Source of the DNA: JBEGHD01 sp049334165
Lineage (GTDB): Bacteria > Bacteroidota > Bacteroidia > Flavobacteriales_D > Sanyastnellaceae
Assembly: GCA_049334165.1 (NCBI GenBank)
Contig: JBEGHD010000011.1
DNA: 64,000 nucleotides
Reading direction: 5' to 3' (one strand)
A program made the translations under genes and the position numbers. Position 1 is the first letter of the stretch. Each line of letters opens with the position of its first letter. Below the pieces are notes generated by a model, which did no database searches, was not told where the DNA came from, and saw nothing but the letters and a program-made list of their open reading frames with translations. This document shows, piece by piece, positions 33,376 through 41,161 of this stretch.

Positions 33376-35079
33376 ATGGCAGCAGAAAATTTTATAGTTT
33401 CAGCGAGAAAATACCGCCCCGAAGCGTGGGATGCGGTAGTGGGGCAGGAGTCGATTACTTCGACACTCAAAAATGCCATTGCTACCAACCAGCTTTCTCA
33501 GGCTTACCTTTTCTGCGGTCCGAGAGGTGTGGGGAAAACCACCTGCGCCCGGATCTTTGCCAAGAGCATCAACACTGGAGAAGACGAAGATCTCAAGGAT
33601 TTTTCTTACAATATTTTTGAGCTCGATGCTGCTTCCAACAATCACGTGGAAGACATCCGCTCGCTGATCGACCAGGTGCGAATCCCACCGCAAACCGGGA
33701 AGTACAAGGTCTACATCATCGATGAGGTCCACATGCTTTCGCTCGGTGCGTTCAACGCGTTTTTGAAAACACTTGAAGAGCCACCAGCTCACGCCATTTT
33801 TATTTTGGCAACCACAGAGAAGCACAAGGTTATTCCAACGATACTTTCGCGTTGTCAAATTTTTGATTTCAACAGAATTCAAATTAAAGACATCGCCAAC
33901 CACCTCGCTCACATTGCTGAGCAGGAAGGGGTGGAAACCGAGCCGGATGCGCTGACCATCATCGCTCAAAAAGCTGACGGTGCGCTTCGCGATGCCCTTT
34001 CGATTTTCGATCAGATCATTGCTTTTTCAGGAAAGAAAATCACCTACGAATCGGTGATCGAAAACCTGAACGTGCTCGATTACGATTACTACTTCAAGCT
34101 GGTTGATCAGATTTTGGAAGAAGACATTTCTGGGTCGCTGCTGACGTTCAACGAAATTTTGAACAATGGCTTTGACGGCCATCATTTCATCACCGGACTC
34201 GGTGAACACCTCAGGAATTTGATGGTGAGTAAAAATGCATCTACCGTCACTTTGATGGATGTGGGTGACGGCATTCGCGAAAAATACCTCGATCAGTCAC
34301 AGCGCTGTGGAATTCACTTTTTGGTGAAAGCCATCGACATTGCCAACCAGGCCGATTTGGATTATCGTCCGAGTAAAAATCCTCGACTGCTGGTGGAGCT
34401 GGCGTTGATGCAGATGTGTTCGATCCCGTACAACGAGGGTCAAAAAAAAAAGTCTGACCTCCGCCTAATTCCGCTCGACCTGCCAAAGTCGCTCAGGCCA
34501 TCAGTAAGAAAGCCTCAGAAAACAGTTTCCAATCCTGCTTTAAATCCTGCAGACCGTGTGAGCCGAGTGGCTGAGAAGCCAATGGGGAAATCGAAATATC
34601 AGGGTGTAAAGCGTAATGTGGACAGCTTCTCTATTAAAGAAAAGCTGGCTCCGGTGAAGGAGGAACAAGTGGACAACGAGCAAGAAGAAGGTGAAATGCG
34701 ACAGGATTTGCCGCGCGATCCTTTTTCTCAGGAGCAATTGAAAGCAGCCTGGAAAAAATATGCTGTGGAGACTGACCACGAGAAGATGAGCATCGAGGCA
34801 CTTTTCAAACTTGAGCCCTCAAAACGTGACGAGCAGATGATTGATCTGAAGTTGCAGAACAACACTCAGGTGGATTATCTCAATGAGGTGCGCGGGGAAG
34901 TTCTGGTCTTTTTAAAAAAGGAACTCAACAACTTCTACATTGAGCTCAATGCCAAGGTTGAACTCTCCAACGAAAAAGGAGGCTACATGTCTGATAAAGA
35001 CATATACGATTCCATGCTCAAGAAAAATCCACTTCTCGATGAGCTGCGTAGAAAGCTCAAGCTCGACCTGGATACTTAA
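33376..35079 (+). CDS. dnaX: DNA polymerase III subunit gamma/tau
   Basis: 567 residues. AAA+ clamp-loader motor: Walker A GPRGVGKTT at 48-56, Walker B YIIDEVHML around 113-121, sensor 1 ILATTEKHKVIP, and SRC at 158-160 carrying the arginine finger. The zinc-binding cysteines of E. coli DnaX are absent; that loop is GEDEDLKDFSYN. Clamp-loader domain III ends near residue 355, followed by a charged linker and a tau-type C-terminal domain. At 34442-34451 an A10 run (CAA AAA AAA AAG) spans the domain III / linker border. A -1 shift meets TGA at 34455 and a +1 shift meets TAA at 34466, so slippage would yield a gamma-like protein of about 360 residues. The stop faces the next gene's stop with 2 nt between. 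Confidence 0.97.
   Translation: MAAENFIVSARKYRPEAWDAVVGQESITSTLKNAIATNQLSQAYLFCGPRGVGKTTCARIFAKSINTGEDEDLKDFSYNIFELDAASNNHVEDIRSLIDQVRIPPQTGKYKVYIIDEVHMLSLGAFNAFLKTLEEPPAHAIFILATTEKHKVIPTILSRCQIFDFNRIQIKDIANHLAHIAEQEGVETEPDALTIIAQKADGALRDALSIFDQIIAFSGKKITYESVIENLNVLDYDYYFKLVDQILEEDISGSLLTFNEILNNGFDGHHFITGLGEHLRNLMVSKNASTVTLMDVGDGIREKYLDQSQRCGIHFLVKAIDIANQADLDYRPSKNPRLLVELALMQMCSIPYNEGQKKKSDLRLIPLDLPKSLRPSVRKPQKTVSNPALNPADRVSRVAEKPMGKSKYQGVKRNVDSFSIKEKLAPVKEEQVDNEQEEGEMRQDLPRDPFSQEQLKAAWKKYAVETDHEKMSIEALFKLEPSKRDEQMIDLKLQNNTQVDYLNEVRGEVLVFLKKELNNFYIELNAKVELSNEKGGYMSDKDIYDSMLKKNPLLDELRRKLKLDLDT
34441..34468 (+). promoter_or_regulatory. A10 slippery run in dnaX with stops in both other frames
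   Basis: Codons 356-359 are CAA AAA AAA AAG. After a -1 shift the frame continues GTC TGA (stop 34455-34457); after a +1 shift AGT CTG ACC TCC GCC TAA (stop 34466-34468). A GAGGGT sequence lies just before the run. I see only a 4-bp candidate stem downstream, which favours transcriptional slippage over a stimulated ribosomal frameshift. Confidence 0.6.
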
Positions 35080-35081
35080 TT

Positions 35082-35474
35082 TTATTTTTGGCCGAATTCG
35101 CGGCCGAACTCTTCTAGAAATTTTTCAAATTGATCCGGGTTCAGGATCTGTTTGATGGAAGCCAACTGTAGTCTTCTGATTTCTTTCTCAGAACTTCTGA
35201 TTTCGTTTGTCCCGATTTTTCCAATGGCCAACTCAGTTTTGTAGTTGACATCAAGAAGCTGGTCAAAAAGCTTTTCGTCTTCCAGGTTGAGAGATTCGAA
35301 AATCTTATCCGTGAATCTCGCTGCCTTTTCAAATGGAACAACAGGTGTGTAGCTGGAAATAAGATCAGCTTGTTGAAATGTAGTTGGACGGAATTGGATT
35401 GGCTGGCTGGTGTTTTGAGCTAAGCTCGAGAAGACACAGCACAGCATGCTGATAGATAAAACGATCAGTTTCAT
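35082..35474 (-). CDS. small secreted protein of unknown function
   Basis: 130 residues with a clear signal peptide (MKLIVLSISMLCCVFSSLAQ) and no lipobox downstream of it. The mature part is helical and charged: a Pro-containing lead (NTSQPIQFRPTTFQQADLIS), then FTDKIFESLNLEDEKLFDQL and RRLQLASIKQILNPDQFEKF. The LNPDQ/[KR] pattern recalls Spy/CpxP-like periplasmic helical proteins, but this is inference. Its stop is 2 nt from the dnaX stop on the opposite strand with no terminator between them. Confidence 0.75.
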   Translation of the reverse strand: MKLIVLSISMLCCVFSSLAQNTSQPIQFRPTTFQQADLISSYTPVVPFEKAARFTDKIFESLNLEDEKLFDQLLDVNYKTELAIGKIGTNEIRSSEKEIRRLQLASIKQILNPDQFEKFLEEFGREFGQK

Positions 35475-35552
35475 TCTAAGTGTTTTTTAGATTTTGTTTA
35501 CTCGTTAAATCCTTTTCGGTGAACTTCATTTTGTCGTTTTTTGTTGAACGGC

Positions 35553-37994
35553 ATGTCTGCCAAACCAAACAAAATGAAAGTGATTCTCAACCGAGCAGGA
35601 TACCTAATTATACTCCTTCTTTTTACTCAAGGTTTTGCCTTTTCGCAAAGTGGTGAAATCAAGGGAGTTGTGACCAATGAAAAGAATAACGAGCCCATTC
35701 CTTTTGCCAATGTGGTGATCCAGGGCGAGAGCAGCGGAGCTTCCACGGACATCGATGGTAAATATTCTTTAACCGGATTGAAGCCCGGTCTTTACAACCT
35801 CGAAGTCACATCGATTGGATTTAAGAAAGAAACGGTTTTTGAAATTCAAGTGACCAATGCACGACCGGCCGTTGTTAATGTAAAAATGCAGGAAACTGCT
35901 GTGCAAACTGAAGCTGCCGAAGTTGTAGCCTCAAGAAGAAGTAATAGGGAAGAGTCGCCTGTTTCAGTTCGATCGATCGGAGTGAACGAAATTCGGAGAA
36001 ACCCCGGTGGAAACCGAGACATTTCTCAAGCCATTCGATCGCTGCCGGGAGTGGCCAGTACACCGGCATTCCGAAACGATGTGATCATTCGCGGAGGTTC
36101 TCCAAACGAGAACAGATTTTTTATCGATGGAATCGAAATTCCCAACATCAACCACTTTGCAACGCAGGGAGCATCCGGTGGCCCTGTAGGTTTGATCAAT
36201 GTCGATCTCGTAAAGAACGTGGATTTCTACTCGGGTGCTTTTCCCACGAACCGCGGAAACGCCCTGAGCTCCGTTCTCGAGTTTGGATTTAAAGACCCAC
36301 GAACCGATCAGTTCACACTGAATGCTGTAGTAGGTTCTTCAGATCTCGGAGTCACTGTGGAAGGCCCGATTTCGGAAAACACTGGGCTGATCTTCTCCGC
36401 CCGAAGGAGTTACCTTCAGTTTTTGTTTGAGGCTTTGCAATTGCCGTTTCTCCCAACCTACAACGATTTTCAGTTCAAACTTAAAAGTCAGATTTCTGAA
36501 AACGATCAGATCACGGTCATCGGTCTTGGGGCCATCGATCAGTTCAATCTGAATCTTTCGCTTGCCGAAGATTCAACGTCTGAAGATTTTCGAAGAAACG
36601 ACTACATCCTCGGCTACCTGCCTGTGAGCGAGCAGTGGAATTATTCGATAGGAGCCAAGTGGGATCACTTCACGGAGAACGGCCGCTGGACCACAGTGAT
36701 GAGTCGAAACATGCTCAACAACTCTTCTTACAAGTATCGCAACAACAATGAAAACCTGCCAAAGGTGAGCGACTACCTTTCGCAGGAAATCGAGAATAAA
36801 CTGCGAATCGAAAAGCAAACATTTGGAGAAGATTCCTGGGAATGGAACTACGGAGTGAACTACGAGTATGCCAAGTACAATAACAGCTCTGCTTTTGAGC
36901 AGTACAGCTACGCGCTCGATACCGTAGTTAACATCAACTTTTCGAGCGACCTCAAACTCCACAAGTATGGAGTTTTTGGGCAGGTCAGTAAAAAAGTATT
37001 CGATCAAAGGCTTTCACTTTCGCTAGGGGTGAGGGCCGTTGGAAACGACTACACAGATCGCATGGCAAATCCGCTTAACCAGCTTTCTCCAAGGTTTTCT
37101 GCCAGTTATGCACTGGCACCGCAGTGGACGCTCAATTTCAACACCGGAATTTACCACCAGCTACCGCCCTACACCGTTTTGGGCTACCGCCAAAATGGAG
37201 TGCTCGTCAATCAGCAAAATGATGTGAGCTACATCCGAAACAAGCAACTGGTTTTGGGAACAGAGTACAACTGGGATAAGCGCAACTCCACCATTTCGGT
37301 AGAAGGATTTTACAAGGACTACGACAACTATCCGTTGAGTGTCGACAAAGGAATTTCACTTGCCAACCTGGGGGCCGACTTTGGAGTGATCGGAAACGAA
37401 GAAGTGGTTTCAGTTTCTCAGGGAAGAGCTTACGGAGCAGAGTTTCTCTACCAGCAAAAACTCTTTTCGGGTTTTTACGGCATTTTGTCCTACACCTGGG
37501 TTCGAAGCGAATTCACAGGTCGTGGTGACGAGTACGTGCCGAGCTCCTGGGACAGTCGCCACCTGATCAGTCTCACCGGAGGTAAAAAATTCAAGAAAAA
37601 CTGGGAAGTCGGTTTCCGATTCCTGTTTAGCGGAGGATTGCCCTACACTCCTTACGACATTGGTGCTTCTGTGGCTATCCCAAACTGGCAGGTCAACATG
37701 CAGGGACTGCCGGACTACACGAGGCTCAACGAAAGAAGAATTGATCCTTTCCACCAGCTCGACATCCGCATCGACAAGAAATGGTTTTTTGAAAAGTGGA
37801 GTTTGAATCTTTTCCTTGATGTGCAAAACGTTTACAATCAGGTGACTCCGCTTCAACCTTACTTGACAGTGAAAGAAGGCCCTGATGGTCAACCGGTGGA
37901 AGATCCGAACAATCCCGGATCGTACCAGCCCGTTTTCTTAGATACCTCCAACGGAAACGTGCTTCCGAGCATCGGAATAATTGTAGAGCTGTAA
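35553..37994 (+). CDS. TonB-dependent receptor with N-terminal carboxypeptidase-like domain
   Basis: 813 residues from ATG 35553; ATG 35574 (MKVILNRAGYLIILLLFTQG) is an equally good start. The signal peptide ends AFSQ. A carboxypeptidase-regulatory-like domain (GVVTNEKNNEPIPFANVVIQ) is followed by the plug (REESPVSVRSIGVNEIRRNP, IIRGGSPNENRFFIDGIEIP) and the 22-strand barrel, ending in an aromatic-containing strand. It imports a nutrient across the outer membrane using TonB energy. The substrate cannot be told: there is no SusD partner or metal-uptake gene beside it, so it is not a SusCD pair. Confidence 0.93.
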   Translation: MSAKPNKMKVILNRAGYLIILLLFTQGFAFSQSGEIKGVVTNEKNNEPIPFANVVIQGESSGASTDIDGKYSLTGLKPGLYNLEVTSIGFKKETVFEIQVTNARPAVVNVKMQETAVQTEAAEVVASRRSNREESPVSVRSIGVNEIRRNPGGNRDISQAIRSLPGVASTPAFRNDVIIRGGSPNENRFFIDGIEIPNINHFATQGASGGPVGLINVDLVKNVDFYSGAFPTNRGNALSSVLEFGFKDPRTDQFTLNAVVGSSDLGVTVEGPISENTGLIFSARRSYLQFLFEALQLPFLPTYNDFQFKLKSQISENDQITVIGLGAIDQFNLNLSLAEDSTSEDFRRNDYILGYLPVSEQWNYSIGAKWDHFTENGRWTTVMSRNMLNNSSYKYRNNNENLPKVSDYLSQEIENKLRIEKQTFGEDSWEWNYGVNYEYAKYNNSSAFEQYSYALDTVVNINFSSDLKLHKYGVFGQVSKKVFDQRLSLSLGVRAVGNDYTDRMANPLNQLSPRFSASYALAPQWTLNFNTGIYHQLPPYTVLGYRQNGVLVNQQNDVSYIRNKQLVLGTEYNWDKRNSTISVEGFYKDYDNYPLSVDKGISLANLGADFGVIGNEEVVSVSQGRAYGAEFLYQQKLFSGFYGILSYTWVRSEFTGRGDEYVPSSWDSRHLISLTGGKKFKKNWEVGFRFLFSGGLPYTPYDIGASVAIPNWQVNMQGLPDYTRLNERRIDPFHQLDIRIDKKWFFEKWSLNLFLDVQNVYNQVTPLQPYLTVKEGPDGQPVEDPNNPGSYQPVFLDTSNGNVLPSIGIIVEL

Positions 37995-38016
37995 TCAAAA
38001 AACGAAGGTGAACAGA

Positions 38017-38169
38017 ATGAAGAGTGAAGAACAAATCCTCGATTATCAGGAATTGGAACGATTTCGCAGAAAATGGACGATGTTCCGCCTACGAATTTAC
38101 ACACTCGTTGCTGCCGGAGTGGTGATGTTCATTTTCTTCAGAATCCTTTATCTGTTTGTGATTCCTTGA
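38017..38169 (+). CDS. 50-residue single-span membrane protein
   Basis: ATG 38017 to TGA 38169. The predicted protein begins MKSEEQILDYQELERFRRKW, then RLRIYTLVAAGVVMFIFFRI and LYLFVIP. A charged cytoplasmic N-terminus of about 28 residues precedes one transmembrane helix; the positive residues just before the helix fit an N-in orientation. It starts 22 nt after the TonB receptor stop on the same strand and has no rival frame. I do not recognise it. The good membrane topology and operon-like placement favour a real gene. Confidence 0.55.
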   Translation: MKSEEQILDYQELERFRRKWTMFRLRIYTLVAAGVVMFIFFRILYLFVIP

Positions 38170-38188
38170 AATCTGGTAAAAGCTAGCA

Positions 38189-38219
38189 TTGAATCGACCG
38201 AGTGAGATCGTTATTTTTG
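38189..38219 (+). promoter_or_regulatory. Bacteroidota-type promoter of the S4-domain gene
   Basis: TTG (38189-38191), 20 nt, TATTTTTG (38212-38219), which fits the Bacteroidota -33/-7 consensus. The predicted start is about 20 nt before ATG 38245, and the region lies just after the small membrane-protein stop. Confidence 0.6.
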
Positions 38220-38244
38220 ATTTTTCGCACCAAAGCAAAAGAAG

Positions 38245-38607
38245 ATGAGAGTAGACAAGTATTTGTGGGCAGTGAGGGTTTTTAAGACGCGAAGTCTGGC
38301 TACGAAAGAGTGCAAGCAAGGCAGGATTTCGATTGATGATGCAGCTGTGAAGCCCAGCAGAGAAGTGAAAGAAGGCGAAGTGGTGGATGTGCGAAAAGGT
38401 CCCATTACCCACAGCTACAAGGTGCTGGATTTTCCGAAGAGCCGGGTAGGGGCCAAGCTGGTTGAGGACTTTATGCAGGAGGTGACCTCTGACGAGCAAA
38501 AGGAGAAAATGGAAAAAATCAAACTCGCACAAAAGGGACAGCGGAGAAGAGGAATGGGACGACCTACCAAGAAAGATCGCAGAGACATCAACAAGTTTTT
38601 GAAATGA
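38245..38607 (+). CDS. S4-domain RNA-binding protein, HslR/Hsp15-like
   Basis: 120 residues. The S4 domain is at the N-terminus: MRVDKYLWAVRVFKTRSLAT, KECKQGRISIDDAAVKPSRE and VKEGEVVDVRKG. A helical, Lys/Arg-rich tail ends in RRRGMGRPTKKDRRDINKFL. Known: Hsp15-type proteins bind 50S subunits carrying a stalled peptidyl-tRNA and help ribosome-associated quality control. The 4-nt ATGA overlap with the acetyltransferase gene shows translational coupling. Confidence 0.92.
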   Translation: MRVDKYLWAVRVFKTRSLATKECKQGRISIDDAAVKPSREVKEGEVVDVRKGPITHSYKVLDFPKSRVGAKLVEDFMQEVTSDEQKEKMEKIKLAQKGQRRRGMGRPTKKDRRDINKFLK

Positions 38608-39068
38608 TTGCGGTTCGAGAGATTGCTGCGGAGGAAACACATCCCCTGAGGCACACCGTTCTGTGGCCTCACCTCAATTCTACGGAAGAGTGTTTTATTG
38701 ATGTCGATCAGCAGAAAGGCGCTTTTCATCTCGGTGCTTTTTACAACAATTCAATTGTCAGCATCGGATCTTTTTTTCCTGAGAAAAATACTGAGCTGCC
38801 AGGCGAAACTCACTACCGCCTGCGGGCCATGGCTACAGACCCCGAAGTGAGAGGAATGGGGGCTGGCCGTGCGCTAATCGAAAAAGCCGAAGAAAAACTG
38901 AAAGAAATGTCGGTTGATTTGTTGTGGTGTGATGCGAGAAAAGTTGCACTCGATTTTTACACGAAGTTGGGCTTCAAAATTAAGGGTGATTGGTATGACA
39001 AACCGAACATTGGCCCCCACAAATTGATGTACAAAAGGATTGAGCTCCCGCTGAAGTACAAACTTTAG
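38604..39068 (+). CDS. GNAT family N-acetyltransferase
   Basis: 154 residues. The acetyl-CoA binding motif A is MATDPEVRGMGAGRALIEKA, with RLRA before it and LGFKIKGDWYDKPNIGPH in the C-terminal strands. It transfers acetyl from acetyl-CoA to an unknown amine. It overlaps the S4-domain gene by 4 nt (ATGA). The substrate is not indicated by the neighbours. Confidence 0.9.
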   Translation: MIAVREIAAEETHPLRHTVLWPHLNSTEECFIDVDQQKGAFHLGAFYNNSIVSIGSFFPEKNTELPGETHYRLRAMATDPEVRGMGAGRALIEKAEEKLKEMSVDLLWCDARKVALDFYTKLGFKIKGDWYDKPNIGPHKLMYKRIELPLKYKL

Positions 39069-39162
39069 AATGAAAGTTCATTTGAATTTATCATATTTGC
39101 TGGCTATTTTTATAAAGATCTGCGCGGAGCGCTCATTGTGGATGATTTAAATTATTAAGCCT

Positions 39163-40398
39163 ATGCCTTCGATTTCTCAGAAAGGGCAAGACATGCCTTC
39201 GTCACCAATTAGAAAATTGGTTCCTTATGCCGAGGCGGCCAAAAAAGCCGGGAGACAAGTCTATCACCTGAATATCGGTCAACCGGATATCGAAACACCT
39301 CGAGTGGTTTTTGATCGGTTGAATGAAGTGAAAATGAATGTTATCGCCTATACCAACTCCGAAGGTTTTGAGGAATATCGTCAAGGTCTGGCAAAGTACT
39401 ACAAGACAAAGGATGTAGACATTGAGGCGAACAACATTTTGGTGACTACCGGAGGTTCAGAAGCTCTGGTGTTTGCTTTCATGACTTGTTTTGATCCAGG
39501 CGATGAAGTGATTATCCCCGAACCGTTTTATGCCAACTACAACGGTTTTGCCCTCATGGCCGGAATCACAGTGAAACCTGTGACTGCCTCAATCGAAAAC
39601 GGATTTGCACTTCCGCCTATCGAAGAATTTGAAAAGCAGATCACTTCGAAGACCAAAGGGATTATGCTTTGCAATCCCGGAAATCCGACTGGCTACCTCT
39701 ACAAAAAGGAAGAGCTTCAGCGATTGAAAGACCTGGTTAAAGAACACGACCTCTACCTTTTTGCCGATGAGGTTTACCGCGAATTTTGCTACGATGGAGC
39801 CACTCCTTTCTCAGTGATGAGTCTCGAAGGAGTGGAAGACAACGTGGTGATGATCGACAGTATTTCGAAGCGCTACAGTATGTGCGGAGCAAGAATTGGT
39901 GCATTGATTACCCGCAACAAAGAGGTTCTCAACATGGCTTTGAAATTTGCTCAGGCCAGGTTGAGCCCACCCACTCTAGGCCAGCTTGCTGCAATGGCAG
40001 CACTCGACACAGAGCAGGAGTATTTCGATCGCGTGATTGAAGATTACGTGGAGAGAAGAAATGTACTGGTAGATCTGCTCAACAAAATTCCAGGTGTGAG
40101 ATGTCCGAAGCCTTCTGGCGCATTTTACTGCATAGCTGAACTTCCGGTAGAGGATTGCGATGATTTTTGCCAGTGGATGTTGGAAACTTTCGAATACGAA
40201 AACCAGACGGTGATGATGGCTCCCGCTACCGGATTTTATTCAACGCCCGGAAAAGGTAAGCGAGAAGTCAGATTGGCCTACGTGCTGAATGTGGAATCGC
40301 TTAGGAAAGCTGCTAAAGTGTTGGAAAAAGCGCTTGAACAGTATCCACGCAGAATTGACGTGCCAGAGGAGGAGAACGTTTCTGCTTCTGGCGAGTGA
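39163..40398 (+). CDS. class I/II pyridoxal-phosphate aminotransferase
   Basis: 411 residues. Fold-type I motifs: YTNSEGFEEYRQGLAKYY, TTGGSEALVFAFMTCFDPGD, LCNPGNPTGYLYKKEEL, FADEVYRE and the PLP lysine in DSISKRYSMCGARIG. It probably uses aspartate or another amino acid with 2-oxoglutarate. A promoter candidate precedes it (TTG 39082-39084, 20 nt, TATTTTTA). It stands alone between the acetyltransferase and glycosyltransferase genes. Confidence 0.93.
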   Translation: MPSISQKGQDMPSSPIRKLVPYAEAAKKAGRQVYHLNIGQPDIETPRVVFDRLNEVKMNVIAYTNSEGFEEYRQGLAKYYKTKDVDIEANNILVTTGGSEALVFAFMTCFDPGDEVIIPEPFYANYNGFALMAGITVKPVTASIENGFALPPIEEFEKQITSKTKGIMLCNPGNPTGYLYKKEELQRLKDLVKEHDLYLFADEVYREFCYDGATPFSVMSLEGVEDNVVMIDSISKRYSMCGARIGALITRNKEVLNMALKFAQARLSPPTLGQLAAMAALDTEQEYFDRVIEDYVERRNVLVDLLNKIPGVRCPKPSGAFYCIAELPVEDCDDFCQWMLETFEYENQTVMMAPATGFYSTPGKGKREVRLAYVLNVESLRKAAKVLEKALEQYPRRIDVPEEENVSASGE

Positions 40399-40477
40399 CC
40401 CCTTTTCCATTTTGCACTGTTGAAAGTCAACATGATTTTGTGATAACTGGGCTGTCGCCTTTAGCTAAGTTTGCATC

Positions 40478-41161
40478 ATGATCATTGATGTGGTAATCCC
40501 CGCATACAACGAAGAAAAAAGCATCGGTCTTGTTCTCGGAGACATCGACTCTAAGATCGTTCGAAATGTCGTTGTAGTCAACAATAATTCTTCTGATGGC
40601 ACTGCGGCTGAGGCTGAGAAAGCTGGTGCCACAGTACTTCACGAGCAGATGCAGGGCTACGGAGCTGCCTGCCTTCGTGGGATTTCTTACGTCAATCAAA
40701 TTTCCCCAAGAGCGGATGTACTTGTTTTTATGGATGCCGATTATTCGGATCATCCGGAGGAACTCGAGAAAGTTGTGTCGCCAATCAAAAACCGCGACAT
40801 CGATTTTGTGATTGGCTCTCGTGCTCTTGGCAACAAAGAAAAAGGCTCGATGATGCCTCAGCAGGTGTTTGGTAATTGGCTCGCCACAAAATTGATTAAG
40901 CTTTTTTATGGAGTGAAGTTTACCGACCTTGGTCCGTTCAGAGCAATCAAGCTCAAAAAGCTCAACGAGCTTGGAATGGTCGACACGAATTTTGGCTGGA
41001 CTGTGGAAATGCAGGTGAAAGCGGCACAACAGAATCTTTCCTTCGAGGAAGTGCCGGTGAAGTACAGAAAAAGAATTGGAGTTTCGAAAGTTACAGGCAC
41101 TCTCAAAGGCTCTATTTTAGCGGGCTATAAAATTATTTGGACAATCTTCAAATACAGGTGA
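40478..41161 (+). CDS. family 2 glycosyltransferase, dolichyl-phosphate-mannose-synthase-like
   Basis: 227 residues, GT-A fold without a long membrane region: VIPAYNEEKSIGLVLGDIDS, VVNNNSSDGT, DxD in FMDADYSDHPEE, FVIGSRALGN, GWTVEMQVKAAQQ and a final KGSILAGYKIIW helix. It probably transfers a sugar from a nucleotide donor to a polyprenyl phosphate. The box TAAGTTTG lies at 40466-40473, only 4 nt before the ATG, with no TTG at the usual distance. It overlaps the next gene by 4 nt (GTGA). First of three genes for surface or lipid-linked sugar synthesis. Confidence 0.9.
   Translation: MIIDVVIPAYNEEKSIGLVLGDIDSKIVRNVVVVNNNSSDGTAAEAEKAGATVLHEQMQGYGAACLRGISYVNQISPRADVLVFMDADYSDHPEELEKVVSPIKNRDIDFVIGSRALGNKEKGSMMPQQVFGNWLATKLIKLFYGVKFTDLGPFRAIKLKKLNELGMVDTNFGWTVEMQVKAAQQNLSFEEVPVKYRKRIGVSKVTGTLKGSILAGYKIIWTIFKYR

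Noticed and set aside
35094..35117. GAATTCGCGGCCG followed by CTTCTAGAA, resembling a cloning-vector EcoRI-NotI-XbaI prefix
   Set aside because: It lies in frame inside the small secreted-protein gene and encodes the EFGREFG stretch; four extra bases break the vector match. Coincidence is more likely than contamination.
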